Of a stretch of 64,000 nucleotides of DNA, positions 54,611 to 64,000 are shown piece after piece. The notes below the pieces were generated by a model. That model made no database searches and was not told the DNA's origin. It saw only the letters and a list, made by a program, of their open reading frames with translations. Every line of letters begins with the position of its first letter. The stretch's first letter is position 1. The stretch covers positions 38,493,115 through 38,557,114 of the forward strand of contig NC_045138.2 in the NCBI RefSeq assembly GCF_008831285.2, read 5' to 3'. The stretch comes from Nymphaea colorata (lineage: Eukaryota > Streptophyta > Magnoliopsida > Nymphaeales > Nymphaeaceae). The position numbers and the translations under genes are program-made.

Positions 54611-56005
54611 TATTTATTGCATAACAAGGCTTGAAGTGTGCCTGTTACACTCACCTGCCATGGGAAGGCGATGCGGCTGAAGCTTTTTTATCTAATGGTG
54701 CGTCCCCTTCTTTTCATGGACAACTTTCTTATGGAAAGTTAATCTGCTGAGAAAAAGGCTGAAAAATCACCTAAAAGTTCTGGTAGTTTGTTCTCACTTT
54801 AACCTTCCAGTGGCTCTGCTTTGTAACCATTTTGCTCTAGAACAGAGAAATATTTTGAATCTTAACGAAACATTGTCGGCATAAGCCTTGAATCCTTGTA
54901 TCCCATTTAGAGCCAAGGACATCGTTTGGGGTTTATTTTGATATTAGATCTAAACCTGATCTTACTACGTGACAAACTTATGCATGTTAAAAGGTTTTGA
55001 AAGAATTAAAGAATCGATTGAGATTGATTGTGAACACCTTTCTGTTCTTCTTTTCATTTCCTGATTTCCCTTTAGCATTAGTATTAGTTTCATTTTAAAT
55101 AATATATTCAATTCAGTAATGCCTTCAGTATCAGTTTCATGGAGCTGATCCTCCTAATTTATCGGATCTAAAGGCTCCTAACAGGTCAGATCGGAGGCTC
55201 GGTTCTGAACCAAGGATCCAAACACCAAAATATGGTTCATCGTTCGACATGCATCGGGCTGTAATGGCCTTTTCTTTTAGAAAAAATTAAACGTTTAAAA
55301 GAATTCTGTTGCTAAAAATGATCATGCAAGCCAAAATACTTGGGCCCCCAAAAGGATGGGGGCACTTCAGTTCAAGTTACAGTGACTAAAAATGGAATCC
55401 CCAAAATCCACCAACAAAATTTAGTGGGTATGGAAAAGTACATATTCTCCAAGAAAAAAAATTTGTACAAAGCAATTGGGTCGCCCCATCAATCAGATCC
55501 GTACAGCAAGTTCCATGATCCAAACTCGATTTGCCTGGTACTAAAGTATGTGGAATGCAACGAATTGGACTTGGTCAGGTAAAGTACAAGAAGTTTCGGA
55601 TCCATAAGAGCCAAAATATCCACATCTTTATTGATGCTGGACTTGAATCGAGCCGGCTGGCCTTAGGAGTGATACTTTTGGTGCTATGGATGGACTTTGG
55701 ATTTGGACTTGATAGAAAGAGACCATTTTAACTAAACCCAATTTAGGTGGTACAGTTGGCTGATGGATCTAGTGAATTCCCTTAATATGAGCACACGATT
55801 TATGGCCTTTGATTGTAGGTGTAGTCAGCCCAAATATTCTATTTTAACGTCGTTGGTTGTCAAGCAATTGAGGCATTATGAAGTTATAAAAAGTTGGGCT
55901 ACTTTTTCGAGAAGCATCATCCTGCCAAAGATATCAAGACTCTAAATCAAGTTCCCGCTCTAGTTTTTTCTTGGCTTTACTAGTTTTGGTGATTGAGGTT
56001 CGTCC

Positions 56006-56046
56006 ATATATATATATATATATATATGTATGTATATATATATATA
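56006..56046. repeat. (TA)n(TATG)n microsatellite
   Basis: Interrupted TA run about 0.6 kb upstream of the DnaJ start codon. Confidence 0.9.
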
Positions 56047-56404
56047 AATGTATGCAAACAAAATCAGATATAATTATGTTTCTTGAATATGATTTCTTAT
56101 GAACTCAACAGCGTCCGTAGTGCTAGATATAAAATTGCTGTATAAACAAAAACAATGAACCTATGTTTTCTGTGTAGGAAATACCAGTAGCACCATCCAC
56201 TTAGATTGACCGAAAGAATCAATCAACTTAATTATCAGACAAAGTCGCGCAAGAAAAGTTGCAGCTGAACGTCATTGCGGGAAGTTTTTTTTGCAACCGT
56301 ACCATGCAATAGCTTACAGTTTAGTCCGCCCTGTGGAAATGTTCAAAAGAGGGGAGGGACGGGGAAGTAGAAGGTGCAGGAAGGCGGTAGGCGGGACGGG
56401 GTCT

Positions 56405-56418
56405 GGAAGTTTCTAGAT
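56405..56418 (+). promoter_or_regulatory. Heat-shock-element-like motif upstream of the DnaJ gene
   Basis: GGAAGTTTCTAGAT contains GAA-nn-TTC-nn-GAt, two perfect and one imperfect alternating 5-bp HSF units. It lies about 250 nt before the start codon of a co-chaperone gene, which is a sensible place for heat-shock factor binding. Confidence 0.55.
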
Positions 56419-56664
56419 GGTGCTTCTCTTTCCCGTTTAATCTTTCTCCACCCCTTTCTTGGACATCTTGACAGATCCTCGAAGTCTCTGCTTCTTTGTC
56501 ATCTCCCTCTCTTTCTTTCTCTCACATTTATCCTCCCTCCTTCACAGCTATCGTCTATTATTATCATCGTCGTCGTCGGTTCATAACACAGAGGCAGGGA
56601 AGGTCAATCATTTGAAGGAGAAGCTTACAAGAAGCGGCGGCGACATTCAGGAGGAAGCAAAGGC

Positions 56665-59600
56665 ATGGGTGTCGACTACTATAAGATTCTTCAGGTGGAC
56701 AGGGGAGCGAAAGACGATGATCTCAAGAAGGCTTACAGGAAATTGGCCATGAAGTGGCACCCCGACAAGAACCCAAACAACAAGAAGGAAGCAGAAGCCA
56801 AATTCAAGCAAATCTCGGAGGCCTACGACGTACCCATCTCCTCTCCCTCCTTTTATCTCGTATGGCTTGTCTCTCTAGATTGTATTATCTGGTTTTTGAC
56901 CCACTAACGTAGGTTATGGTCTTGATCAGGTGCTAAGTGATCCCCAGAAGCGTGCGATCTATGATCAGTACGGGGAGGAAGGGTTGAAGGGGCAGGTGCC
57001 GCCGCCGGGATCAGGTGGTTCCACTTTCTTCTCCACTGGAGACGCCGGAGGTCCCAACGTCTTCAGGTTCAACCCGCGGAATGCCGATGACATCTTCGCC
57101 GAATTTTTCGGGTTTTCGACCCCGTTTGGCGGCATGGGTGGTGGCCCGCGAGGAGCTTCGAGGTTTGGCGGGAGTATGTTCGGCGATGATTTCTTCGGAT
57201 CGTTCGGTGAGGCCTCGATGCATCAGCATCAGCATCAGCAGCAGCCGCGGAAGTCTGCTCCTGTTGTGAATAATCTGCCCTGTAGCCTGGAGGATCTCTA
57301 TAAAGGCACCACCAAGAAGATGAAGATCTCGAGGGAAATCGCAGATGCTAGTGGGTGAGTTGTTTAAGTCAATCTGGTTTGCATTGTTTTGCTGGTTAAT
57401 CTTTTGAGGAACTCATGATATGAATGGTCCCATGCTATGCTAAATTCACGACGTGAATTGGGTTCTTGTTTGATTGCTTGACACGATTTCTGGTAATACA
57501 ATTTTACTCTACACGTATTCCCTATCTGCTACTGGAAATTCCTCATTCCCGATTTTTTTTCTTTGGGAGATAAAATGAGTATTGGCTTGTTTCGAAGTTC
57601 TTTTGTATGGTTTTATCCCCCCCTTTTCTAGATAAATTTGGTTAGTCCAGGTCATCGGGCTTTTGTTCACTCAAAGGTTATAGGATTAAAATGAGACGGA
57701 ATGCTTCTTTTGTCCGATAAACTTAGGGACGCCCCTAAGCGCTCATGGCATCATTACGAATACACAAGCCAAAACTGTGAAAGCCTAGAAATATGAAGAT
57801 TTTGATATGGCAAGCTGTACATATTCTAAGTTTCTTCTTAATGGTTCAATGATCAGAAAATGCACTGGTATTTTCTCAATCATTTTAAAAATTGAATGGT
57901 ATGTGGCCCTTTGTTGCTTGCGCAATTATTTGGGGTATACTGCACAATCATTCTTGTCCATGGTTGCAATAGATAAACAACCTTAGAAGGCTAAGCTTTT
58001 CCTTCAATTAGTTCCTGCAGCTGGGTCATTGATAAAAGTGTCTTTTTCTTTCCTGTCCAGCGAAAGAAATAGAAAAGCCTCAATGAAGAGGCTCCTTACT
58101 TTTATCAGGCTCAAAATGAACGTAGCTCTAAGTTGGTCTTTTCCAGAAGTGGTTTCTCCTAAGAGTTAAACTTCAACCCACTTTGTGACAATAGCACTTC
58201 ATTTCTGTGCCTAATGGTAGCCTTATCCAGAATGAATATCAGTACAAATGTTACTATCTCAGAATATATTTATGACTCCAGCAGATGCGCAAGTGCTTTT
58301 GTTCCAGAATCACGTTTGTGGGCAATCTAATATGCGATGATATAGTGTTCTAAAATTGTTGTTATTGCCTTTTTAAGCTCTCTTTATGGTAGGTGGCATT
58401 ATAAAATTGTAGAATTTCCAATGTAAATCATGTGAAACCCTTGCTTTTGCAGAACCTTTGTTTGTGTGCGTTTGATAATTCTTGTTCTCCTTATTTGCAC
58501 TTCTTGCATTTAATTGGTCAGGTTTTGCAGCTCGTAGTAATTGTTTTCACCATGACCATTGGTAGCTTAATAATGCACATCTATTTGGTTTAGTTATATC
58601 TTGACTTTGTGAAGTGTAATAATTCATATCTATATTTGAAATTCAGTGTGAGTTCAAGATGCAAGTCTCTTAGCCATTTGAAAAAAAGAGTTCAAGTGGG
58701 CTCTTCCATTTAGCATGAATGGTGACTGTGCAAAAGAATTTTCATAGGGTTATATGTCATAATTGAAAGAATCAAATTATTTTCATTATTACTTATGAAA
58801 TGCATCATATGAAATGCCAGCCTCTAACTGTTAGTTGCACAAGTAGGGTATTGTTGAGGAGCAGATATTGCTTAAGCAGATAACCTTTCTAGTTTCTACA
58901 AAATCAACCTAGTGTGTATGAGGGCAGGGCACATGAGCAGTTCTTTCAAGCATAATGACATTATGAGCCAGGGATTTTCTGCTAGAGTGCTAGGTAACAG
59001 TTGTTTCCTACACCATATCCTTCAGCTGATCATTTGATTGCCTAATGGAGGCTAATTGGTTGCCTATCTTAGTTGTAAAGTGTCTCACCCATCTCTTTCC
59101 TATACTTCTCAAGCGGGGTTTATTTTATCGAAATTTTATGATACCATGTATAATTTTGACTCTCGAGTTAATTGAGTTATGCACAGTCCACCTGCAGGAA
59201 AAGTATATCTTATAGAGGAACCTGCCATTTCCTTTCAATTATTGGGAACAAAATTTCCAAAAGATTTGATTGTAGTTGAATAGTTTTATGGGGGGTAAGG
59301 GACTTGGTTGGTCATTGCAAGATGATAGTATCAATTACTGTGGTGAGTCCATTGCAGCATGTACGGCTTCAGAGTAATTTCCAGAAGTGATGCAAAGTTT
59401 GCTTAATGTTTCGATCATGGGCTTCTGAGGTGTTTGGCGCTGGTGTTTAGATTTCATCAGTGCCTTTTCCTACTTCATCCTAACTCCAAGTGGTGCTGTG
59501 ACATTATAAACTATTTACTGGTCTCATGCAGAAGATTTTGGATGATTCAGGGGTTATTAGCATGGCACAGTTATCTTGGTTATCCAACTTCGTCGAACAT

Positions 59601-61090
59601 CATTCAAGGGTATCTGAGGCCAAAAAAAAAAAAAAAAAATAGCACCCATATTCTTGTAAACTTGCATGAAGAAAGAAGTGATCTTCATCTAGCATGAAAA
59701 TTTTCCTGGTTGGCATGTTTCATGTGCATATTTTATCCACAATAGTTCAGTCCACTATGCACCATCTCATTGTAATGACTAATATTGCAAATTTGAAGCT
59801 AGGTTGGACTATCATGCTGGCAACTCTGTCTTGCAACATAAAATTTCTTTGTTGTCTACTACTTAAGGCCATGGGAAGCTGAGTGCTTAAATTATTCTAT
59901 GATGGTAGAGTAGAGTAAAGGTTTTATTGTGTGGGAGGTGTGTGGGTGGTTGTGCATTAAGTATGGAATTGGTACACCTGATTGAGAACTGAATCGATAA
60001 TCCACCTGATCGTTTATGATGATGATGATTAGTTAGCCATGAGATTGCTAATAATTAAAACGAGTATAAAAGCTGTGCAATTTTAGCTCATGTTTATATC
60101 CTGCATCTTGTTGGTCGGAGCTTGCTGTAGGAATGATATTTTATTTACCTGTGGCTGTGCAGGTATAAAGTGCACCATTGCTATATGCACATGTAATCAT
60201 GTATTTCTTGTGAGTGCAATTGTATGCATGTAGTCATGCATCTTGTTGCTCAGAGCTTGAACAATTCTTTTTACTTACCTGTAGCTGCACTGGTATATAG
60301 TGCATCATGGGTGTATGCACATGCAGTCTTGTGCCTTTGTTTGTGTGCGTGCATGTGCCCCACATACGTAAAGTAAATTGAGTCCTTATTTACTGTTGTG
60401 GAGAAACCTCTCCCAGTATCATGTAAGAGTATCACGAGAGGGAACATAGATTATCTATTAACTTATTTGATCTGCTTCACACTGTGTGTGCGTCTCTTTA
60501 GGTAATGTCTTAAAAACGGTCGGAATATATGTTTAGTTTTGATGAACTACTTATTTTTGTTGTTGGCATCTTTTCTACCTGTTACTTAAAAAGCAACATT
60601 GGGTTTCATTGTACTCAGACTTTGATTTACTCCTGTGGATGCAATCAGGAAAACTCTTCCAGTTGAGGAAATATTGGTAATAGAAGTGAAGCCAGGATGG
60701 AAAAAGGGAACCAAGATCACATTTCCGGAGAAAGGCAATGAGCAACCTAATGTCATTCCTGCGGACCTTGTTTTCATCATTGACGAAAAGCCACACAACG
60801 TGTACACAAGGGAGGGCAATGACTTGGTCACCACGCAGAAGGTTTCTCTGGTAGAAGCTCTAACCGGTTTCACGGTCCACTTGACGACACTTGATGGAAG
60901 GAGCTTATCCATCCCAATCACCAGCATCATACATCCTGACTATGAAGAGGTGGTCCCTAAAGAGGGAATGCCCGAGCCCAAGGATCCGTCCAGAAGAGGT
61001 AATCTAAGGATCAAGTTCAACATAAAGTTCCCCCCAAGATTAACAGGCGAACAGAAGGCAGGCCTGAAGAGGCTGCTGGCAGCTCCATAA
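56665..61090 (+). CDS. Class B (type II) DnaJ/HSP40 co-chaperone, 343 aa, 3 exons
   Basis: A cytosolic or nuclear J-protein that stimulates the HSP70 ATPase and delivers unfolded clients. Exons are 56665-56829, 56930-57354 and 60649-61090 (165+425+442 nt, consistent phases). The J domain is residues 1 to about 70 ([23 protein letters not shown] at 32-34, [19 protein letters not shown]). A Gly/Phe-rich region follows (about 75-150: [19 protein letters not shown]), with a His/Gln run (HQHQHQQQ). The C-terminal substrate-binding domains ([53 protein letters not shown]) match DNAJB1/4-type proteins. There is no CxxCxGxG zinc finger, so it is not class A. It ends LKRLLAAP without an EEVD-like tail. 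Intron 2 is 3.3 kb. An HSE-like motif upstream suggests heat inducibility. Confidence 0.96.
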
Positions 61091-61939
61091 GTTAAAAAGA
61101 AAAGATTGAATGAAAGAAGAAGAAATGGAGCCGTTGCCTTTCCATGTAACTCTATGGTTGCATTGCATGTACTTGGAATAGAGGGTCGATTTTGTATGTT
61201 TAAGTAGCTTATTTTAGAACGTCAAGTTGTATGTAATATCCGTGTTGCAACCGGGGTGTTTGCTGAACGTTGTGATTAATTTTTTCCTGCAAGCTCTTTC
61301 TATCGCTCATCCTCTCTCTCCGCTTTTGGGTGGGAGAAATTTAGCCTTGCAGGTGGGTTCTGCATACCTGAATCTAAGATACATTGCAGTCTTTATAACA
61401 AAGTTTCGGCTTGTTAGAATTTGGGTGGTGTCAAAATTAGTTTCTTTCGCATTAGTTTTTTATTATAAAATCAGGTTCTTACAAAGCGAGGAAATGGGTG
61501 GTAGAAACTTTTTACATGAGAAAACAAGTGAACTGAACTGCATTAGCACGGATCTTATAAATCGAGCTTCATATTCAGATGAAGAAAGGAAAGACGTGCA
61601 GGTAGAATGGTAGTCCAAAAGCTGCTTTCGGTAACAACGTTGATCTGTAACTTACTCATTGGCAAGTCTGTTTTGTTCCAACGACATAGAGTTCCAGAGA
61701 AAAATTTTACATCAAAACGGGAGGCTAAGTAAAGTTTCTTGAAATTTGAGCCGAATTGTTTTGTAACTGCCTAAACCGAAAAAAATAGGCACACCTTTTG
61801 AATATGGTAGTCTGTGACTGTTCCATGTCCATTCCAGTACCTAATTCGAGCGATGCGACAGTCCTCAGTTGCAGCTCCATGCAAAAGCTTTTCCCTCTCT
61901 GTCTCGCACTCTCTCCTGGTTTCTTTTCCCTTAAATGTG

Positions 61940-62107
61940 GATTGAGTTTCCCTTTTCCCTCTTTTTCCCAATTTTGTTGTAGATTGAGTTTCCCTTTTCC
62001 CTCTTTTTCCCAATTTTGTTGTAGATTGAGTTTCCCTTTTCCCTCTTTTTCCCAATTTTGTTGTAGATTGAGTTTCCCTTTTCCCTCTTTTTCTCAATTT
62101 TGTTGTA
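61940..62107. repeat. Minisatellite: four copies of a 42-bp unit
   Basis: Units start at 61940, 61982, 62024 and 62066, each beginning GATTGAGTTTCCCTTTTCCC. Copies are almost identical; copy 4 carries a C-to-T-type change in the TTTTTCCCAATTTTG part. Because 42 is a multiple of three, frames stay open on both strands (124 codons on plus, 149 on minus), but the translations are low-complexity. Confidence 0.97.
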
Positions 62108-62274
62108 GGGACTTTGTCTTCTTTCTGTCGCTTGCCAGTTTCCCTTCCTCTCATACCACTGCCATTGCCTGACTTTTCATTGTAGATCAAATTAATACAT
62201 TCGACCATCTTAGCTTTCACATAACCAACTTAAACAGTGACGTTGACTATCTAGAGTTACTCAGAGCGGGCGGC

Positions 62275-62390
62275 AGATCGATGATTGAAAGAAAAACATA
62301 AAGAAAGGTAAGAACTAATAATATGAATGACAAAAATACTTATCTCTTTGTTTTTTTCTTAACCGCCATTCATGATAAAATTGATATATA
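62275..62390. repeat. Third copy of the MITE-like dispersed repeat
   Basis: GATGATTGAAAGAAAAACAT, then TTTTTTTCTTAACC and GATAAAATTGATAT parallel the two blocks at 19528-19920. The order of landmarks is the same and the length is similar. Confidence 0.5.
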
Positions 62391-62820
62391 CTAAGAATTC
62401 ATCAAAATGTACCCATCTCTCGCTATGACCAATTCCAACTGCTAAATTTAATCACAATGAATTTGCAAGAAAGTGAGCTTGAACTCAATAAAGTACAAGA
62501 TTGTACCTTCGACAACCCTCTCCTTCTGGCTTCTGATTTGTGGCGGAATGGGTCTAGAAATAACAACAATAATAATAATAACGGAAACCCGTGGGGCGCT
62601 ATCCTTTCAATGACGAAATTTCGTCGTGCTTGCTTGGAGGAAAGTTATGGTCTTTAGCGTTTACGCTGTTGAGAAAACGAGTCAAGGGACTCTTTTCCTT
62701 CATAATGCATGTGACCCATTATGTCCCAACATTGGGCATGTTTTTGCTACATAATTTGGATTTAAAAACTGGGGTGCCAATATCCACTGTTTGTTTAAAC
62801 AACGAGTCCACAAACACAAA

Positions 62821-63620
62821 GTGTGGATTTCATATCGACTTCATGTTTGAATTATAAAGTTATCAAACATAGCTTAAAATAAAGACGTAAAAAATAAATA
62901 AAAAGAAGAATAGAGAAAAGGAATCGGGCGAGTTTGTGACTCTTGAGAGGAGTTGGAGGAGGTCGCTTTGGAGACAAAATTTCCTCGAATCTATGAGCTG
63001 CCCCACATCCCTCCATAGGCGGGCTCGGCCAGGTCTTCTACAAGGTGGAACCTCCACACCCTTTAGCATGATTGGTCTCTCCCTTCCCTTGGTATTACTT
63101 TTTCTAGTATAATTTATGACGGGATTGATTTTTCTTTGTTGTTTGAATTTTTTTGTGTTATAAAATTGTTTTCTTGTTGGATAATAAAGGACTTAGAAGT
63201 TGAAACTTGTCCAAAGGAGTCCAACATTTTTTACTTAATTGTGGATTTCATATCGACTTCATGTTTGAGATATAAAGTTATCAAACATAGCTTAAAATAA
63301 GTAAAAATTAAAATAAAGGCATAATAAATAAATAAATAAATAAAACAATAGAAAAAAAAGGGCATAGAATGTCTGCACCCATCGACAACTTGAGAGGAGT
63401 TGGAAGAGGTTGCTTTCGACACAAAATTTCCTCGAATCTATGACCCTCATGTCACAGCTACCCTTTGGGGCCCACATCTAAGTGGGTCCATTCTTCTACA
63501 TGATTGGTCTCTCCTTCGGTATTACTTTTTCTAGCGGGACGGGATTGATTTTTCTTTGTTGTTTCTTTTTTTTTTTTTTCCTGTGTTATGAAATTGTTTT
63601 CTTTTTCGATAATAAAGCAC
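62821..63620. repeat. Direct duplication of about 380 bp, offset about 419 bp
   Basis: Copy 1 starts at 62822 and copy 2 at 63241, both with GTGGATTTCATATCGACTTC. They stay alignable through TATCAAACATAGCTTAAAAT, CTTGAGAGGAGTTGGA, ACAAAATTTCCTCGAATCTA, ATGATTGGTCTCTC, GGTATTACTTTTTCTAG and GGGATTGATTTTTCTTTGTT. Copy 2 differs by small insertions, including an AAATA-type run and a poly(T) run. No coding potential is seen. Confidence 0.92.
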
Positions 63621-63668
63621 CTACCGAGAAAAGGGCGAAGGTCTCGCTATTCTCCAATTTAAAATATA

Positions 63669-63908
63669 AGGGAAAATGGTGCAAAGTTTTTTCCTTTTTT
63701 TCTGCTAGAAAGGACTCAAAATTGGATCTACGTTCATGCAATGTTTGACACAATATGAAAGTGAAAATGATGTGAAGTTTGTTGTTTTCATCACTAAAAA
63801 AAGACTCCTATTGACCTTTCATAGATAGCGCTTGCCAGATTTTAAAGAACAAAAGTGAAAATGGTGTAAAGCTTTTCCTTGTTCATCACTAAAAAAGGAC
63901 TCAAAATT
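63669..63908. repeat. Three spaced copies of a roughly 55-bp repeat
   Basis: The pattern GTGAAAATG(G/A)TGTAAAG...TTTTC.TTGTTCATCACTAAAAAAGGACTC occurs near 63669 (diverged), 63758 and 63852, at about 90-bp spacing. It directly follows the larger direct duplication. Confidence 0.7.
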
Positions 63909-64000
63909 TTCATCTTTTAGCTCAACAAAGCCAAACCAGAGAAGGAAAAAAAAGAGCAATTCCTGTTGACCAATTCGACATGTTGGTGGCGATTTCTTGT

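Larger units (their letters stand above)
54611..56664. other. Intergenic region between EXO1 and the DnaJ gene
   Basis: About 2 kb. The left part is EXO1 3' UTR and flank. Short frames at 55340-55945 have no recognisable family. A TA-rich microsatellite lies at 56006-56046. The last 300 bp, with a heat-shock-element-like motif at 56405-56418 and a CT-rich leader around 56500-56580, is the likely DnaJ promoter and 5' UTR. Confidence 0.6.
61091..64000. other. Region downstream of the DnaJ gene: repeats, no gene seen
   Basis: About 2.9 kb. The first 150-250 bp is probably DnaJ 3' UTR. The rest contains a 42-bp minisatellite, a MITE-like block, a large two-copy direct duplication and a short three-copy repeat. 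The frame at 61227-61613 has no family resemblance. Confidence 0.6.

Noticed and set aside
61771..62220. A 149-codon minus-strand frame with KLGKRGKRETQS repeats
   Set aside because: Most of the frame is the 42-bp minisatellite and the plus strand is equally open, so coding is not supported by sequence alone.

Overview
This is nuclear DNA from a flowering plant. Every protein gene recognised is of a plant family or plant type, the genes are split by GT-AG introns of up to 4.7 kb, the non-coding DNA is AT-rich, and TA, GA/CT and GT microsatellites are frequent. I cannot fix the species. The gene set fits a non-grass angiosperm. No rRNA, tRNA, organellar or bacterial feature was recognised. Exon models were built by hand from splice signals, reading phase and remembered family sequences, without transcript data.

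The first five genes lie on the minus strand. From left to right they are: a universal stress protein (USP, 1280-8621) whose 4.7 kb third intron holds a decayed Ty1/copia retroelement; a C-type lectin receptor-like kinase with a degenerate kinase active site (12227-16714); a NAC transcription factor of the NAM/CUC2/NAC100 type (22393-23677) with a clear miR164 target site; a DUF1421/FLOE-type low-complexity protein (29128-33845); and a 19-exon RINGLET (RLT) homeodomain-DDT chromatin-remodelling subunit (36318-47036). RLT faces EXO1 (plus strand, 49544-54610) head to head across about 2.5 kb. EXO1 is followed by a class B DnaJ co-chaperone (plus strand, 56665-61090).

The regions between genes (1-1279, 8622-12226, 16715-22392, 23678-29127, 33846-36317, 47037-49543, 54611-56664, 61091-64000) hold no gene I can support. 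They contain microsatellites, several local tandem duplications, a dispersed MITE-like repeat and a four-copy 42-bp minisatellite.

The genes do not form a pathway. They are ordinary neighbouring plant loci covering stress response, cell-surface signalling, organ-boundary or senescence transcription, water-responsive condensation, ISWI chromatin remodelling, DNA repair and protein folding. No undescribed multi-gene system is visible. The points most worth following are the threefold internal repeat and C-terminal PIP-like motif of EXO1, the miR164 site, the apparent lack of the C-terminal UBA-like domain in the FLOE-type protein, the pseudokinase features of the lectin kinase, and the retroelement inside the USP intron.
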